Shown here piece after piece: positions 42,341 through 53,620 of a stretch of DNA of 64,000 nucleotides; the first letter of the stretch is position 1; each line of letters starts with the position of its first letter. The notes below the pieces were generated by a model that worked only from the letters and a program-made list of their open reading frames with translations, searched no databases and was not told where the DNA came from. The DNA lies in NCBI RefSeq assembly GCF_037176765.1, contig NC_090025.1, positions 19,714,545 to 19,778,544 on the forward strand. Reading direction: 5' to 3'. This DNA comes from Anolis sagrei (Eukaryota > Chordata > Lepidosauria > Squamata > Anolidae). The position numbers and the translations under genes are program-made.

Positions 42341-45300
42341 CTAGAAGAAATAATTTTAAAAATTATAATGTAATGAATGGTATTTCTAGAGGAGTATTTA
42401 AAATCAGATAACATTAATGCAAATCTAAATATAGAAAATCCTGTATTTATTTATTTATTTATTTATAGTATTTATACCCCACCCTTCTCACCCCGAAGGG
42501 GACTCAGAGCAGCTTACAGAACACTCATACAGCAAACATTCAATGCAATGAACAAGGTAAAATTCTACTACAATTGTTATATGGAGTGGAAATGTTTTCC
42601 TCTGATCGATGTCCTTAAGGGCACCTTAATTACCTCCCCGCTAAATGCGGTACCTATTTTATCTACTTGCATTTCTGCTTTTGATCTGCTAAGTGGGCAG
42701 GTGAGCTGGAACTAACGGCGGATGCTCGCCCAAGTCTGGGCTCGAACTGCTGACTTTTAGATCAGTAGAATTTTTCTGCAGAATAGCAGTTTAGTCTGAC
42801 CCTTTCTTGAGTTGCTTCCACACCACGACCAATTAATATTACTGGAGGGTTGCTTTCCCACAACCATTTGAAAGTGGCATTAAAGCAGTGGTTCTATGTG
42901 GCATTTGATAAAGTGCTATATTATCTGGTAATGACTTTCACCATACCCAGGACTGTTTTATAATGTTTATTTACAAGTAGGTTCTGTTCAGCAACTGTCC
43001 CCTGTAATATTAATTAACAGCTTCTCCTTTTTTTGTTTCTCCCTTCCATTGATTATGTTCAACATGTTTAAGCAATTTGTTGGCCAGCCAGGTTATTGTT
43101 CTTTTGATGTCAATTGATTTTAATGTTTTTACTGATTTGTTGTCATTGATGGTATTTTACTGTGTCTGTTTTAATTTGTAATCCTTGGGCTTGTCCTTTT
43201 GAAAGCTGCCCCGAGTCCCTTCTGGGAGATGGAGGTGGGGTATAAAAATAAAGTTATTATATTATTATAAGCATTACTGATGTAATGTATTTAAAGTGTA
43301 ATTATTCAGTTCTTCTTCCCTTTTTTGGGGAGGAGAGTGCCACAGTTGGAGTCTAATTGACTTTTCCTCTCATTATTTTTATTATTTCTCTTATAACACA
43401 ATAACATTATTTTGCCATTAAATAAACCAATGAGAAGAAGTAATTTAAATATGCATTGTGTGGGAAAAATTCCGCAATGTGTAAGATACAATGACTGACT
43501 AATGTCAAACAATAAGTAATACCTTGCTAGTTTGAACAAAAAACTACTATTTACAAAAGAGAAAGGATCTAATTAAAGTCACAATAGCTCTGAAACCCTC
43601 CAAAGCTATTGTGACTTTAATTATAACCTTTTTTTCTTTTGCCAGGTTGTACAAAGCGGCCTGGGGCAAAACATTCAGTTATGCATCTAGACACCTTCAT
43701 ATCTGCTGATTTAATTCTAACAGAAATTGTGGATTGGAAACATATTGGGTTGTTGTAGGTTTTTCCGGGCTATATGGCCATGTTCTAGAGGCATTTTCTC
43801 CTGACGTTTCACCTGCATCTATAGCACCTCAATTCATGGGTGATACCAGATGAGAGACTCCCCCCTGGGCACTCAGAAGACTGGGCGACTTGGAAGGCAC
43901 TGAACAGATTGCGCTCTGGCACCACGAGATGCAGAGCCAATCTTAAGAAATGGGGCTACAGGGTGGAATCCTCGGCATGCGAGTGCGGAGAAGAACAAAC
44001 CACTGACCACCTGCTGCAATGCACCCTGAGCCCTGCCACATGCACGATGGAGGACCTTCTTGTGGCAACCCCAGAGGCACTCCAAGTGGCCAGATACTGG
44101 TCAAAGGACATTTAACCAAATACCAAATTTACAAAATCTGTGTGGTTTTTCTTTCTTTCTTTCTTTTTCTTTTTCTTTTTAAACTCTGTGTTTGTTTTGC
44201 TCTGTTAGAATTGTAACACAATGGTTGCTGATGACACGATAAATAAATACCTGCATCTATGGCAAGCATCCTCAGAGGTAGTGAGGTCTGTTGGAAGTCT
44301 GTTGGAAGTTTTCCTACTTCCAACAGACCTCACTACCTCTGAGGATGCTTGCCATAGATGCAGGCGAAACATCAGGAGAAAATGCCTCTAGAACATGGCC
44401 ATATAGCCAAGAAAAACCTACAACAACCCAGTGATTCCAGCCATGAAAGCCTTCAACAATACATTGGAAACACATTGTTTGTTTTTGGCTCCTGTTTGAA
44501 GGAATCTAGAAATTCAACCTTTGCAGAATGAGTAGAGGCTGCAGTATTATGCACCCTTCTTTGACATGATGGGTTAGACTCTCGCTAATAATGTCTAGTA
44601 ATTAATTTGTATCAGTAATATTAATGCTGAGCTTAAAATCAAATAAACATAACTTTGATTTTCTATGGTGCATACTTACTTTGAAGAAACTACAATGATC
44701 TTTGCCCAAGGTGGAGAGAAAACGATTTTCTGATTTGTAAGTATTCCTTCCATCAAATCTTTGGCCGCGTCCTCAACCTTTAACACAGGAACCATTCTGA
44801 AGACATATAGAGGAGAAATGAATATTGTGCCTTATTCAGAAACTTCAGCCATCTATTACTATGAATGTAATGCACGGTCAGCTCACACAAATATTGCTTT
44901 GGCATTGGATATCATAGAGATTCAAGTCAATCTGTAATGTTACAGTAAGTTATGACTAGTTCCAAAAGACAGGGGAATGTATTAACTTTACACTTTGATT
45001 GTAACATAATAAAGGATAATTCCAAACCTAGTATAATGTAGTTGTAACAGTGTTTGCTTTTTTCTTAAGAAATGTTTCATAATTAAAAAAATTACTACTT
45101 TGGATACTTTTGGTAAAAAGAAGCTAAAAAATAACATTTTTGTAAAAGTACAAGATGACTATCCCTTGTCCGAAATACTTGGGAACAGAAAAGTTTTGGA
45201 TATCAGATTATTATTTTTTTTAAAAAAATTGGAATATTTGCATATACATAATGAAATATTTTTGAGAGGAGACCCAAGTTTAAACATGAAATTATTTTGC

Positions 45301-48300
45301 ATTTCATATACACTTTGTATATGCACAGCCTGAGGATAACTTTATGTGAGTAAAATAAAAGTAAAGGTTTCCTCTGACATTAAGTCTACTCATGTCCAAA
45401 TCTGGGGGATGGTGCTCACCTACATTTCTACGCTGAAGAGCTGGCATAGACGCCTCCAAGATCATGTGGCCGGCATGACTGCATGGAGCACCGTTACCTT
45501 CCTACCAAAGTAGTACCTATTGATCTGCTCCCATTTGCTTCTTTTTGAACTGCTAGGTTGGCAAAGCTGGGTCTAACAGCGAGAGCTCATCCCGCTCCCT
45601 GGATTTGAACCACCAACCTTTTGGTCAGCAAGTTCAGCATCTCAGCAGTTTAATGTACAATACTTTAAAATAATGTTTGCATACATTGAACCATCAGAAA
45701 GCCAAGGTTTCACCATCTCATCTATCCATGTAGTCAATTTTGAATTTTGGAATATTCCAGATTTTGGATTTTCAAATAAGAGATACTCAACTTGTACCTA
45801 GTGATAATAATATATAATATAATATAATATAATATAATATAATATAATATAATATAATATAATATAAAATATAATATAATATAATACAATGACATAATAG
45901 CGGGGGACACTTAAAACTGTAGCTCCAAGAAATTTCTTTGGTCACAGAACCTCATAATAGTAAAAAGAAAAAAGAACAAGCACATGCGAAATTTACCAAT
46001 TCACCTCTTACTTACAGTGTTTTGTTCATCTTTGTAAATCCAGTATTGATAATAGAGGGACACACGCATGTCATCTGGATCCCATCTTTTCCCAAAAAAC
46101 GTAGCTCTTCTTTCAGACTCTCGTGGAATCCAACGGCTGCAAACTTGCTTGAACTGAAAAAAAATTATATCCATTACTCCCAAGAGAAATGTTACTGCAG
46201 AACCCTCAGTCCAGACTATCTTTTGTCCCTTTGCACCCTTTACCCCCAATTCCCACCTCCTTCTGTCTAGGCTCCTTCCACTCTTCACACTCCCCACTCA
46301 CCCTCAAGTTTATTCCAATCCTTAATTACTGCAGAAGGAGCAGTTCTAGATGAAAATGTCAGATTTTAGCCACATACATATACCCACACACAGAGACAGT
46401 GAAACTGAGAGGGAGACATATGTATGAGCTCAGGGATCAGACCCAATAGTGCAGCAACTGGAGAATTATCAGAACGCACAATAGTTCAGCTATTGTATTC
46501 CTGGCGGTTGCTGTTGTTGTTTGCTTTCAAGAAGTTTCTGACTTACGGGAACCCTAAGGATGAGATCCTCTGGAACTGATTTGCCCAAGGTCAACCAATG
46601 GGCTTCTATGACTAAATGGAAAATTGAATCCTGGTCTCTACAGTTGTTGGCCAGTGCTCAAACCACCATACCAGGCTGGCTCTCTTCCATATGGTGTGTG
46701 TGTGTGGGTAAGTGTGTGTGGTTAAAATCTGCCATTTTCATCTAGAATAGTGGTTCTCAACCTGTGGGTCTCCAGATGTATTGGCCTACAACTCCCAAAA
46801 ATCCCAGCCAGTTTACCAGCTGTTAGGATTTCTGGGAGTTGAAGGCCAAAACATCTGGAGACCCACAAGTTGAGAACTACTGATCTAGAAAATCTTATGA
46901 AATCCATTACTGCAATTCAGTGTAGAGTTAGGAGATCCTAAATAAATCTAGAAGTAATTGACCACCCAAAAACAGAAAAATATCTAGAATTATTTGATGG
47001 GGGTCTGAGTCTAATCAATGGTTGAATCTTTGATCTTATATTTGCCATTTCTGTCTATGTTCCCCATTGCTCCTCTAGACATTGCTGTCCCCATCATGAT
47101 AAAAAAAAGAAGTATTCTTAAGGTTTCCATGATCGAAAAAGCTTGGGAACCATGAGAGATCTACAGATTACTATTTTATGTACTTCACCAGATTACAAAT
47201 CCCAGGATTCTGTAGGTCTGAGCCTTGTAGCTGTATCATTGAAATACACTCTTGAGATTCAAAAAAATGGGCTTTTCTTTCTTATCTGTGGCAATATGTC
47301 TTTGGGATCAGAAGTTACCTTGCTGGCTAAATGAGCAACTGACTTACAAGATCAGGATTTAGTATCTGAGGCTCTAGTTGCTTATCCTTATTCCAGGACT
47401 GATTCCAGGCTCTATTAATGTGGTGGATCTCAATGACAATTGGTAACTATCATATTTGTTAGGCAATGAATCAGCTCCAGGTTTTTATCCAAATTTAACT
47501 GAGATATCCAATGTTCTGAATCCTAGCTCTTCTGAAATGGAAGCCAATAGCTGTCACGGCTGAGTTTCACCATATTGTTAACAGAGAGAAAAATGACATG
47601 GTACGTACGTGTAAGTCACTGCGAATGGAAGACCAATATGTCCAGAAATGGAAGCAACCGTGACAATATGGCCATGATTATTTTTAATCATTGCTGGTAG
47701 AAATGCCTTGGTTGTCTTAAATACAGACAAAAACAAGAAGAACCAAGTCAGAAACCAGTATTCAAAACACTCGATCAAAAATATGCCAATTTTTATTTAG
47801 ATCATGATACAAATGTTCAGTTTGCAAATGAAGGATATGACAGTGAGTGGCATGACCTGGAAGAAATGCGGACACTGGAATGTTTGCTACATTAAACTGG
47901 TTGGATACTTCAGAGTTTGGGGAAAATAGGGTTTTTTTCCTAGAATTCCCCATCTACTGGCCCTACTGATTGAAGGATTCTGGAAAATTTAATTTTTTAA
48001 AGTTACTTTTCCAAATGCTAAAGATACTATACTAATGTATTGCACGGGTTTGCATGCACCCAGCTACGTATCACTGGCTGTCAGCCTTCTAATCCCCTTG
48101 ATATCTATTTTCCATTAAATAATCTGCAAAGTTTTCACTGTAATAATATGGAGATGCCATTAAATAGCAAGGTTATATCTTGTACACATGTACCAGTCTT
48201 CCACAATGCTGGATAGAGTTGGTAGGAGTTGTTGTCCAACATATCTTGAATTGAGAAAGTCTGATGCTTATCTTTGCTTAACATCTGTATTTATAAGGCT

Positions 48301-51300
48301 GCATTTATAGTTTTCATTTCCAAATTCAGACTTCAGGTATTAGTGACAGTTACCCAATAATGTGAAAGAACATTGACATCAAACATGTCTTGGATCTGCT
48401 CATCTTTGGTTGAAAGTAGTTTGGCTGCGGTTATCACTCCAACATTATTCACCAAGATGCTAACATCTCCAATATCTTTTTTCACCTATGGAATGGGATG
48501 AGAGGGAGAATACAAATTAGGGATGTTCATAAAGAAATTAAGTTATATTTGGACAACCCACAGCAAGCTGCAAAGAGGTGACAGAGCCCCTTCCTGTCCC
48601 CTCACAATGCTGCCTGAGGTCTGTCCCATCGACAGGCTTGGAAAAAAGCTTGTATTCATTCTACTGATATTTTACCTTGTCTGCAACTGTGTAGATTTCC
48701 TCCCTGTTCTTGCAGTTCACTGCAAATGCATGTACAATGGCACCCAACTTTCTGCATTCCTCAGCTGTCTCTTCCACACCTTGCTATGAAGAAAAAAAGC
48801 ATAGAAACTATAATGTTGACATGTAGAGAAACATGCAAAGGTTTTGCACAGAAGCCACACTTTTCTGCTCATCACCACTGAAATTTTAAGCAGCCACATA
48901 GTGATAGAATGTAAATATTGGAATCTTGGTGATAGATGAGTTATCTTAAAGAGTCTAGCCAGATATAATGGTGACTGCTATAGCTTAGGTGGTGCTGGCT
49001 TTAAGAAATATCAATGCAAAGTCATTCTGTCTCCATAAGGCAATGTATATCTCCCACTCTGTAGAAAAAAAACTCAAGTCCACCCAGAAACTCTGCCTTG
49101 CTTCCTGGACCCTTGGAAACAAAGCTGGTTATTCTTTTCCATGTCACTCTGTCTACCTCATAGTGCTCACATAACATCTCTCTCCAAATGAGGTTTTATT
49201 TATTATTTATTGAGTTTATACCCCACCTTTCTATGAAAGTGAGATCCAAGATGGCTTATTTATCCTGCAGTGATATTTAGGTTACACTGAGAAGGATGTT
49301 GGATTGCATCCTCTGTAGATTATTGGGGAGGAGTTTACTCTGTTTAAAGATGTGAGATTATTCGACATTCCTGGCAAATACATAAAGATTCTCAGAAGCA
49401 AAAGAAAGTAGAAAATAGAAAGTCCTGGGAGAAGGCAATGGCAAAAAAGAGAAGCCAAGTTTTGGAGAGTTATTCGCAGCTGAAAACATAGAAGAATTAA
49501 ACTGCTTGGGTGACTTTAATCTTTCTTAGAGATTGAGTGTTGCACATATCCAAGATTTTGGCAAATCTTCAAACAAATTTCTCTTTTTGAACTAATTCCA
49601 AAACAGGCTTTATCTGGATAGCAATGAGCAACTGCAATTGATGGGCTGGATGAGATTTGCCAAAGGCAAAACAATCATCTGCTGGCCCCTGATATTTTTA
49701 ATGTGAATTTGACTCCTAGGTCCTTTAAATTCCTAAACTTGGTGTATCTATTAATGAATTAAGATCCCTATTTTCAGACTGGTAATTTTTTTAAAAAGGC
49801 AATTGCTAAAATCCTAGGATCTATAGACTAATTAGCTTTCTGAAGGCAGCTTCTAAACTGTACTTTGAACATATATTGCATAAATCAAGAGGCTTCGTGG
49901 AAGATATTATTCTTACCAATGAAGCAGATTTTTGTAGAGTTCAAAGTACAGCAGACTATTTATTCTTTGCCATTTGATTAAAATACACACAGACACAGAA
50001 ACACACATTGGGATTTGCTAAATGTTAAAATAAACACAGACACAAACACAAGGATCGTTAAATATTTGTTTGTGTTTTTATAGGCATAACTTCGGCCTTG
50101 GATTCAGTAAACAGAGCCCACCCTTGGAAGAAGATAATCTAACACCGATAAAAGATTGTTTGGTTAATAGAAACCCTACCGTATATTCCAGTGTATAAGA
50201 TGACTGGGCTTATAAGACGACCCCCACATTTTCCAGTTAAAATATAGATTTTGGGATATACTCACCATACAAGACTACCCCTCTTTCATAGCCAGCTTAA
50301 TGTCAGGGGAAAACATTGACCTTACCTAGAGTGAGCCCAGGGCCAGGTCTAATGTCCTTTCTCCAACAGCAGTAACAATAATAGAATCCTAGTCAGTCTA
50401 ACCCTAATTCCGCCAGGCAGAAACACATATCGGGATGATAGGTGGCCATCCTACTTTGCTTAATAACAACCATAATAATTGAATCCTAGAGTTGGAAGGG
50501 ACCCTAAACTCCTTCTCCTCCTTCTCCTCGTGCCCAGAGCAGCCTCCTCTCTCGTCTCCTTCAGCACAGTGCTGCCAAGCCAGAAGCCTCTCCACTGTTT
50601 CCTCCACCGCCTTTGCTGCCTCCTCGACCACCACCTTTGCCACACCGCTGCGCTTCTTTGCAAAGCCCTGGCCATTGCCCGCCGCCTTCACGGAACAGCA
50701 TTGCAACCGCCGCCAAGGCTTGCCTATTGCGGGAGCCACCAGGAATGCATGCCTGCCTGCCTCAAGCCCCACGAAGGCACAACAGGCAGTTCCACGCACT
50801 CCTCTTACCACCGACGGAGGAAAAGGAAAGCAAAGCAGGGTGCTTGTTAAATGGCATCCCAAGCGGGGAGAGGAGGAGGAGGGGAAAAACTGCACCCTGC
50901 AAACAAATGCATGTGCAGTCCTCCCGCAACCAAGCAAAGCACCCGCTGGAGCAGGACACCTGAAGCAGAGACCAAAGGGACCCGGCGATACCCAGCGTAC
51001 AAGACAACTCCCTATTATGGAGATGATTTTCCTAGGTTCAAAACTCATCTTGTACTCCAGAATATACGGTACATTAAAATAATGTCACTAACATTGCGTG
51101 GGATTTGATGGACAAGTCACAGAAAATGATGGAGTCTCTCAAGGAATGTATGGAGATTTTGTCCTCCTTTATTTAATTTTTGTGTATGAACACTTTAATG
51201 CAAGAAATTATATTCACTTCTTTTTTCTTCTCACTCTTGAAGCAAGTAATGTTCTGATACATGTAGATGATTTAGTTCTATTTTTCCTTATCCAAATAGG

Positions 51301-52350
51301 CTGAATGTGTATATAACATATTTATGTTCAAGTTTTCATGCTAATAAGTACATTAATATCACTAGTCAAAAGCCAAGATACAGTCAGCCTCCATGTCAAT
51401 GGATTTTGCATTCATGAATTCAACCATCCATGACTTGAAAATATAGAGCTACAAATTATCAAACTTATATTATCTAACACCCCAAAATAAACAGTGACTT
51501 TTTCAAATAGCTTGGGGCAACATAACATATTGGAGGGGTTTGTGGGAGGGAATGACCTGCCTACACAGGAGTTGTAGTTCACCCTGCATCTAGAGATATT
51601 ACCAAACGTCCCAAAACAAGCAATGCCTTTCTCAAGTAACTCAGGCATTGCCGGGTCCCCAATCTAGTTAAAAAAATAATGTAGGGCACCCTTCCTTGTT
51701 AGACATTACAAACTGGTTTTTATGGTTCACAGTGCTAATTGCAAAAAAAGAATTAGGGAGAGAAAGGCAGCTGAATGTGTTTTGCTCTCATTCATTGAGA
51801 ATTTTCAGAAATGTTTTAGCTTCTTTTGACAGGTGACCCAATTGAAATATCTTGCTCTCCATGGCACCGGCAAACATAAGGGGAGAAATTTACACCATTA
51901 CTTCAAAGTGTAGTAACCAACAACTGAAAAGAGAACACCTTTTTCTAATTTAAAGACATAAGATTCTTTATCTTCTCCAGAAATAACATTATCCCCATTA
52001 AGAAATCACCCAACTATATGCATACAAAATGACAGCTATTTCCAACATACAGAACTAGTGCTGCTGATAATTCCATTAGAAGGAAAATAGTAACAACTAC
52101 CAACCTTATTGATATCCCAAAGGACCAGCACACTTTGATGTTTGGCAAACTCATAAGCTGTTGCTCTACCGAGTCCATGTCCAGCACCAGTGATGAGAAC
52201 AATTTCTCCAGAGATGGACTTCCTGTTCTTGGGAATGAAGAGTTTTACCAGAGCCTCCAAACATGAATAGATACATATGATGGCATTTTTGAGGAGCGTC
52301 AGTAGGACAGGTAATACTTTTCCTTCTTGAGGAATTCTACACTGAAACAT
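42268..52350 (-). CDS. HSD17B13: 17-beta-hydroxysteroid dehydrogenase, HSD17B11/13 type (complete, 7 exons)
   Basis: Exons 52105-52350, 48676-48783, 48354-48485, 47609-47715, 46016-46153, 44680-44796 and 42268-42340 join to 921 nt, 306 aa plus stop. All introns are GT/AG and phases agree. Human relatives have 300 aa. Residues 11-40 are a hydrophobic N-terminal segment expected to anchor the protein to ER or lipid droplets. The NAD(P)-binding TGAGHGLG is at 54-61. The catalytic Ser184, Tyr197 and Lys201 (YTSSK) are spaced as in HSD17B13. The usual NNAG reads NNVG (131-134). SDR enzymes of this group oxidise steroids or retinol. Orthology to HSD17B13 rather than HSD17B11 rests on position beside KLHL8 and is not certain. 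The ATG chosen is the nearest upstream in frame and adds about 10 residues relative to human. Confidence 0.85.
42443..42785 (-). mobile_element. tRNA-derived SINE with L2-like tail
   Basis: In reverse: tRNA part around 42,720-42,760 ('gggctcgaactgctgactt'). The tail 'tatttatttatttatttata' is at the left after 'ccaccccttctcaccccgaa'-like sequence typical of L2-type ends. Confidence 0.55.
43070..43272 (+). mobile_element. L2 LINE 3' UTR fragment
   Basis: Its end 'gctgccccgagtcccttctg', 'gtataaaaataaag' and ATT-rich tail match the L2 at 35.3 kb. Confidence 0.6.
43823..44248 (+). mobile_element. Young LINE 3' fragment nested in the Penelope arm
   Basis: Nearly identical to 23,409-23,838, with the same [15 protein letters not shown]...YWSKDI end. 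The 12-bp duplication acctgcatctat at 43811-43822 and 44249-44260 marks the insertion. Confidence 0.75.
44339..44373 (+). ncRNA. Hammerhead-ribozyme-like core in Penelope tail
   Basis: CTGAGGA (44339-44345), a helix II hairpin GCTTGC...GCAGGC around an ATAGAT loop, then GAAAC and ATC (GTC in the other copies). Upstream 'cct' and downstream 'agg' can begin helix I. One extra T lies between the CTGAGGA box and helix II. Type I hammerheads with a two-pair helix III are known in Penelope-like elements. Activity of this copy is doubtful. Confidence 0.45.
44680..44796 (-). CDS. HSD17B13: HSD17B11/13-type gene (minus), exon 6
   Basis: 117 nt, phase 2 to 2: [17 protein letters not shown] through AKIIVVSS. 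The donor is gtaagt. Confidence 0.88.
45360..45660 (-). mobile_element. Sauria-type tRNA SINE
   Basis: Reverse orientation. The BovB-like end 'tgacattaagtctactcatg' is at left and the tRNA-like 'ggatttgaaccaccaacct' at right. Confidence 0.8.
45816..45892. repeat. (TATAA)n pentanucleotide repeat
   Basis: About 14 units of 'aatat/aatataatat' with one interruption. Confidence 0.9.
46016..46153 (-). CDS. HSD17B13: HSD17B11/13-type gene (minus), exon 5
   Basis: 138 nt, phase 2 to 2: [17 protein letters not shown] through [10 protein letters not shown]. It holds the catalytic Lys and the [11 protein letters not shown] segment. Confidence 0.9.
46500..46690 (-). mobile_element. Amniote tRNA/Deu-type SINE
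   Basis: 'ttgcccaaggtcaaccaatg' and 'aattgaatcctggtctctac' are the body and tRNA-like part of this family read in reverse. Confidence 0.55.
46748..46882. mobile_element. 135-bp hAT MITE with perfect 8-bp duplication
   Basis: Terminal inverted repeats of about 32 bp (tagtggttctcaacctgtgg at left). Flanking atctagaa occurs at 46740-46747 and 46883-46890. Sister of the 135-bp copy at 60,452-60,586. Confidence 0.85.
46891..47608. other. Intron of the minus dehydrogenase gene, nothing recognised
   Basis: Unassigned sequence apart from a short MITE-like stretch near 47,190-47,210. Confidence 0.4.
47609..47715 (-). CDS. HSD17B13: HSD17B11/13-type gene (minus), exon 4
   Basis: 107 nt, phase 0 to 2: [17 protein letters not shown] through PFAVTY. 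It holds the catalytic Ser and Tyr. The donor is gtacgt. Confidence 0.9.
48354..48485 (-). CDS. HSD17B13: HSD17B11/13-type gene (minus), exon 3
   Basis: 44 codons, [16 protein letters not shown] through VNVLSHYW. It carries the unusual NNVG. Confidence 0.9.
48676..48783 (-). CDS. HSD17B13: HSD17B11/13-type gene (minus), exon 2
   Basis: 36 codons, [15 protein letters not shown] through EEIYTVADK. Same 108-nt size as exon 2 of the plus-strand paralogue. Confidence 0.9.
48900..50175. other. Intron 1 of the minus dehydrogenase gene, mostly unassigned
   Basis: An L2-type tail in reverse at about 49,195-49,262 ('tttattgagtttatacccca'). Otherwise AT-rich sequence without a recognised family. Confidence 0.4.
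50179..51069. mobile_element. TA-flanked DNA transposon with GC-rich interior
   Basis: Ends 'ccgtatattccagtgtataa' and the inverse at 51,050-51,069 ('ctccagaatatacgg') flanked by TA; same family as 36,426-37,909. The interior includes a Sauria SINE tail scrap (about 50,295-50,320), a CR1-like scrap (about 50,480-50,510) and a 500-bp GC-rich block with long chance frames. Confidence 0.5.
51070..52100. other. Intron 1 of the minus dehydrogenase gene, partly MITE-derived
   Basis: 51,363-51,690 starts 'tacagtcagcctccatgtca', like the pogo-type MITE at 3.2 kb. The remainder is unassigned. Confidence 0.35.
52105..52350 (-). CDS. HSD17B13: HSD17B11/13-type gene (minus), exon 1
   Basis: 82 codons, starting [10 protein letters not shown] and ending LVLWDINK, with donor gttggt. 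It contains the membrane segment and the cofactor-binding glycine motif. The frame is open further upstream. Confidence 0.85.
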
Positions 52351-52539
52351 TCTGTACTGCGACAGACTGTTATATGTTCTGGCAGCAGAAGCTTTTGACT
52401 TATTAGAGGGGCCCAAATGCCACTTATAACCTTCTGTGTGAAAACAATCGTATGCAATATCACAATAGGCAAAGGAGATGCAACTGCCCACATGGAGTGG
52501 GTGGTACTGTTGTTTTCAGCGTGAGAAAATTGTATAAGA

Positions 52540-52785
52540 TAAAGGTATGCTGCAACACTTACAGGGCATTTATTAAAATGTACATGAGTCATATAAACAA
52601 CAATGAAATGTAAGGATGCAGTGCATCCTCAGCATTAGCAAGAGAATAGATCATCAACACAAAGGAACAGCTTGACCCCATTTGTAAATGTGCTTTCCAA
52701 ACAGGGTTACTAACACCTGCCAATCATTGAGAATCTCCAAGTGTGCTGTGTTTTAAACCCCAGCCATGAAATTAATGTCACTTAT
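52540..52785 (+). pseudogene. Remnant homologous to the intron beside the dehydrogenase pseudogene
   Basis: It aligns in plus orientation with about 55,300-55,515: 'ggatgcagtgcatcctcagc' against 'gctgcagtacatcctcagca', then 'tttgtaaatgtgctttccaa' in both. It lies upstream of the minus gene, so it reads as the leftover of a third, plus-oriented family copy truncated at its left end. Confidence 0.6.
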
Positions 52786-53024
52786 AGGTAGGCGTGAGGC
52801 CTACCTATAAGTGACCTATAACTTCATTAATAGGAAGCTCCCTAGCAAGGCCTTGGGTGCATTGATAGTGAAAAAATTATGCAGTTTGCCATAATGGCTC
52901 AATGCTATGGAATTCTGACAGTTGTAGTTCAGTTTATTTGTCGTGTCAGATCAACCAGTCAATTATATTACATTTCTAACAGAACAAAGCAAACAAACAG
53001 ACAAAATACAACATTTGTGAGTTT

Positions 53025-53620
53025 GGTAGTTGATTAAATGTCCTTTGACCAGTATCTGGCCACTTAGCGTGCTTCTGGTGTTGCTGCAAGGAGGTCCTCC
53101 ATTGTGCATGTGGCAGGGCTCAGGTTGCATTGCAGGTGGTCAGTGGTTTGCTCCTCTCCACATTTGCATATCGAGTATTCCACCTTGTAGCCCCATTTCT
53201 GAAGTTTGGCTCTGCATCTTGTGGTGCCAGAACGCAGTCTGTTCAGCGCCTTCCAAGTCGCCCAGTCCTCTGTGTGTCCAGGGGGAGTCTCTCATTTGGT
53301 ATCAGCCATTGGTTGAGGTTCTGGGTTTGAGCCTGCCACTTTTGGACTCTCGCTTGCTGAGGTGTTCCAGCGAGTGTCTCTGTAGATCTTAGAAAACTTT
53401 CTAGATTCAAGTCGTTGACGTGCTGGCTGATACCCAAACAGAGGATGAGCTGGAGATGTCTCTGCCTTGGTCCTTTCACTATTGGCTGCTACTGCCCGGT
53501 GGATGTCAGGTGGTGCAATATTGGCTAAGCAGTGTAATTTCTCCAGTAGTGTAGGACGCAGACACCCCGTGATAATTCGGCATGTCTCATTAAGAGTTCA
53601 GTGAGGCGTGGGTACTCATT
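53025..53620 (-). mobile_element. LINE 3' fragment (same family as at 23 kb)
   Basis: On the minus strand it shows ETLAGTPQQARVQKWQAQTQ and LNQWLIPNERLP. The equivalent of [15 protein letters not shown] lies at about 53,120-53,175 in a decayed form. Confidence 0.65.

Larger units (their letters stand above)
43748..44462. mobile_element. Palindromic Penelope-derived element with hammerhead-like arms
   Basis: Without the LINE nested in its left arm (43,823-44,248), the element is a fold-back of about 290 bp. The minus-strand Penelope tail is followed by an inverted copy on the plus strand, meeting near 44,300-44,320. Direct repeats attggaaacatattg (43733-43747) and attggaaacacattg (44463-44477) are the target-site duplication. 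Each arm carries a hammerhead-ribozyme-like core. Confidence 0.75.

Noticed and set aside
50404-51082. Open frames of 196-214 codons on both strands
   Set aside because: They lie in a GC-rich insert between transposon ends. No known motif is visible and both strands are equally open, so chance frames are the best explanation.
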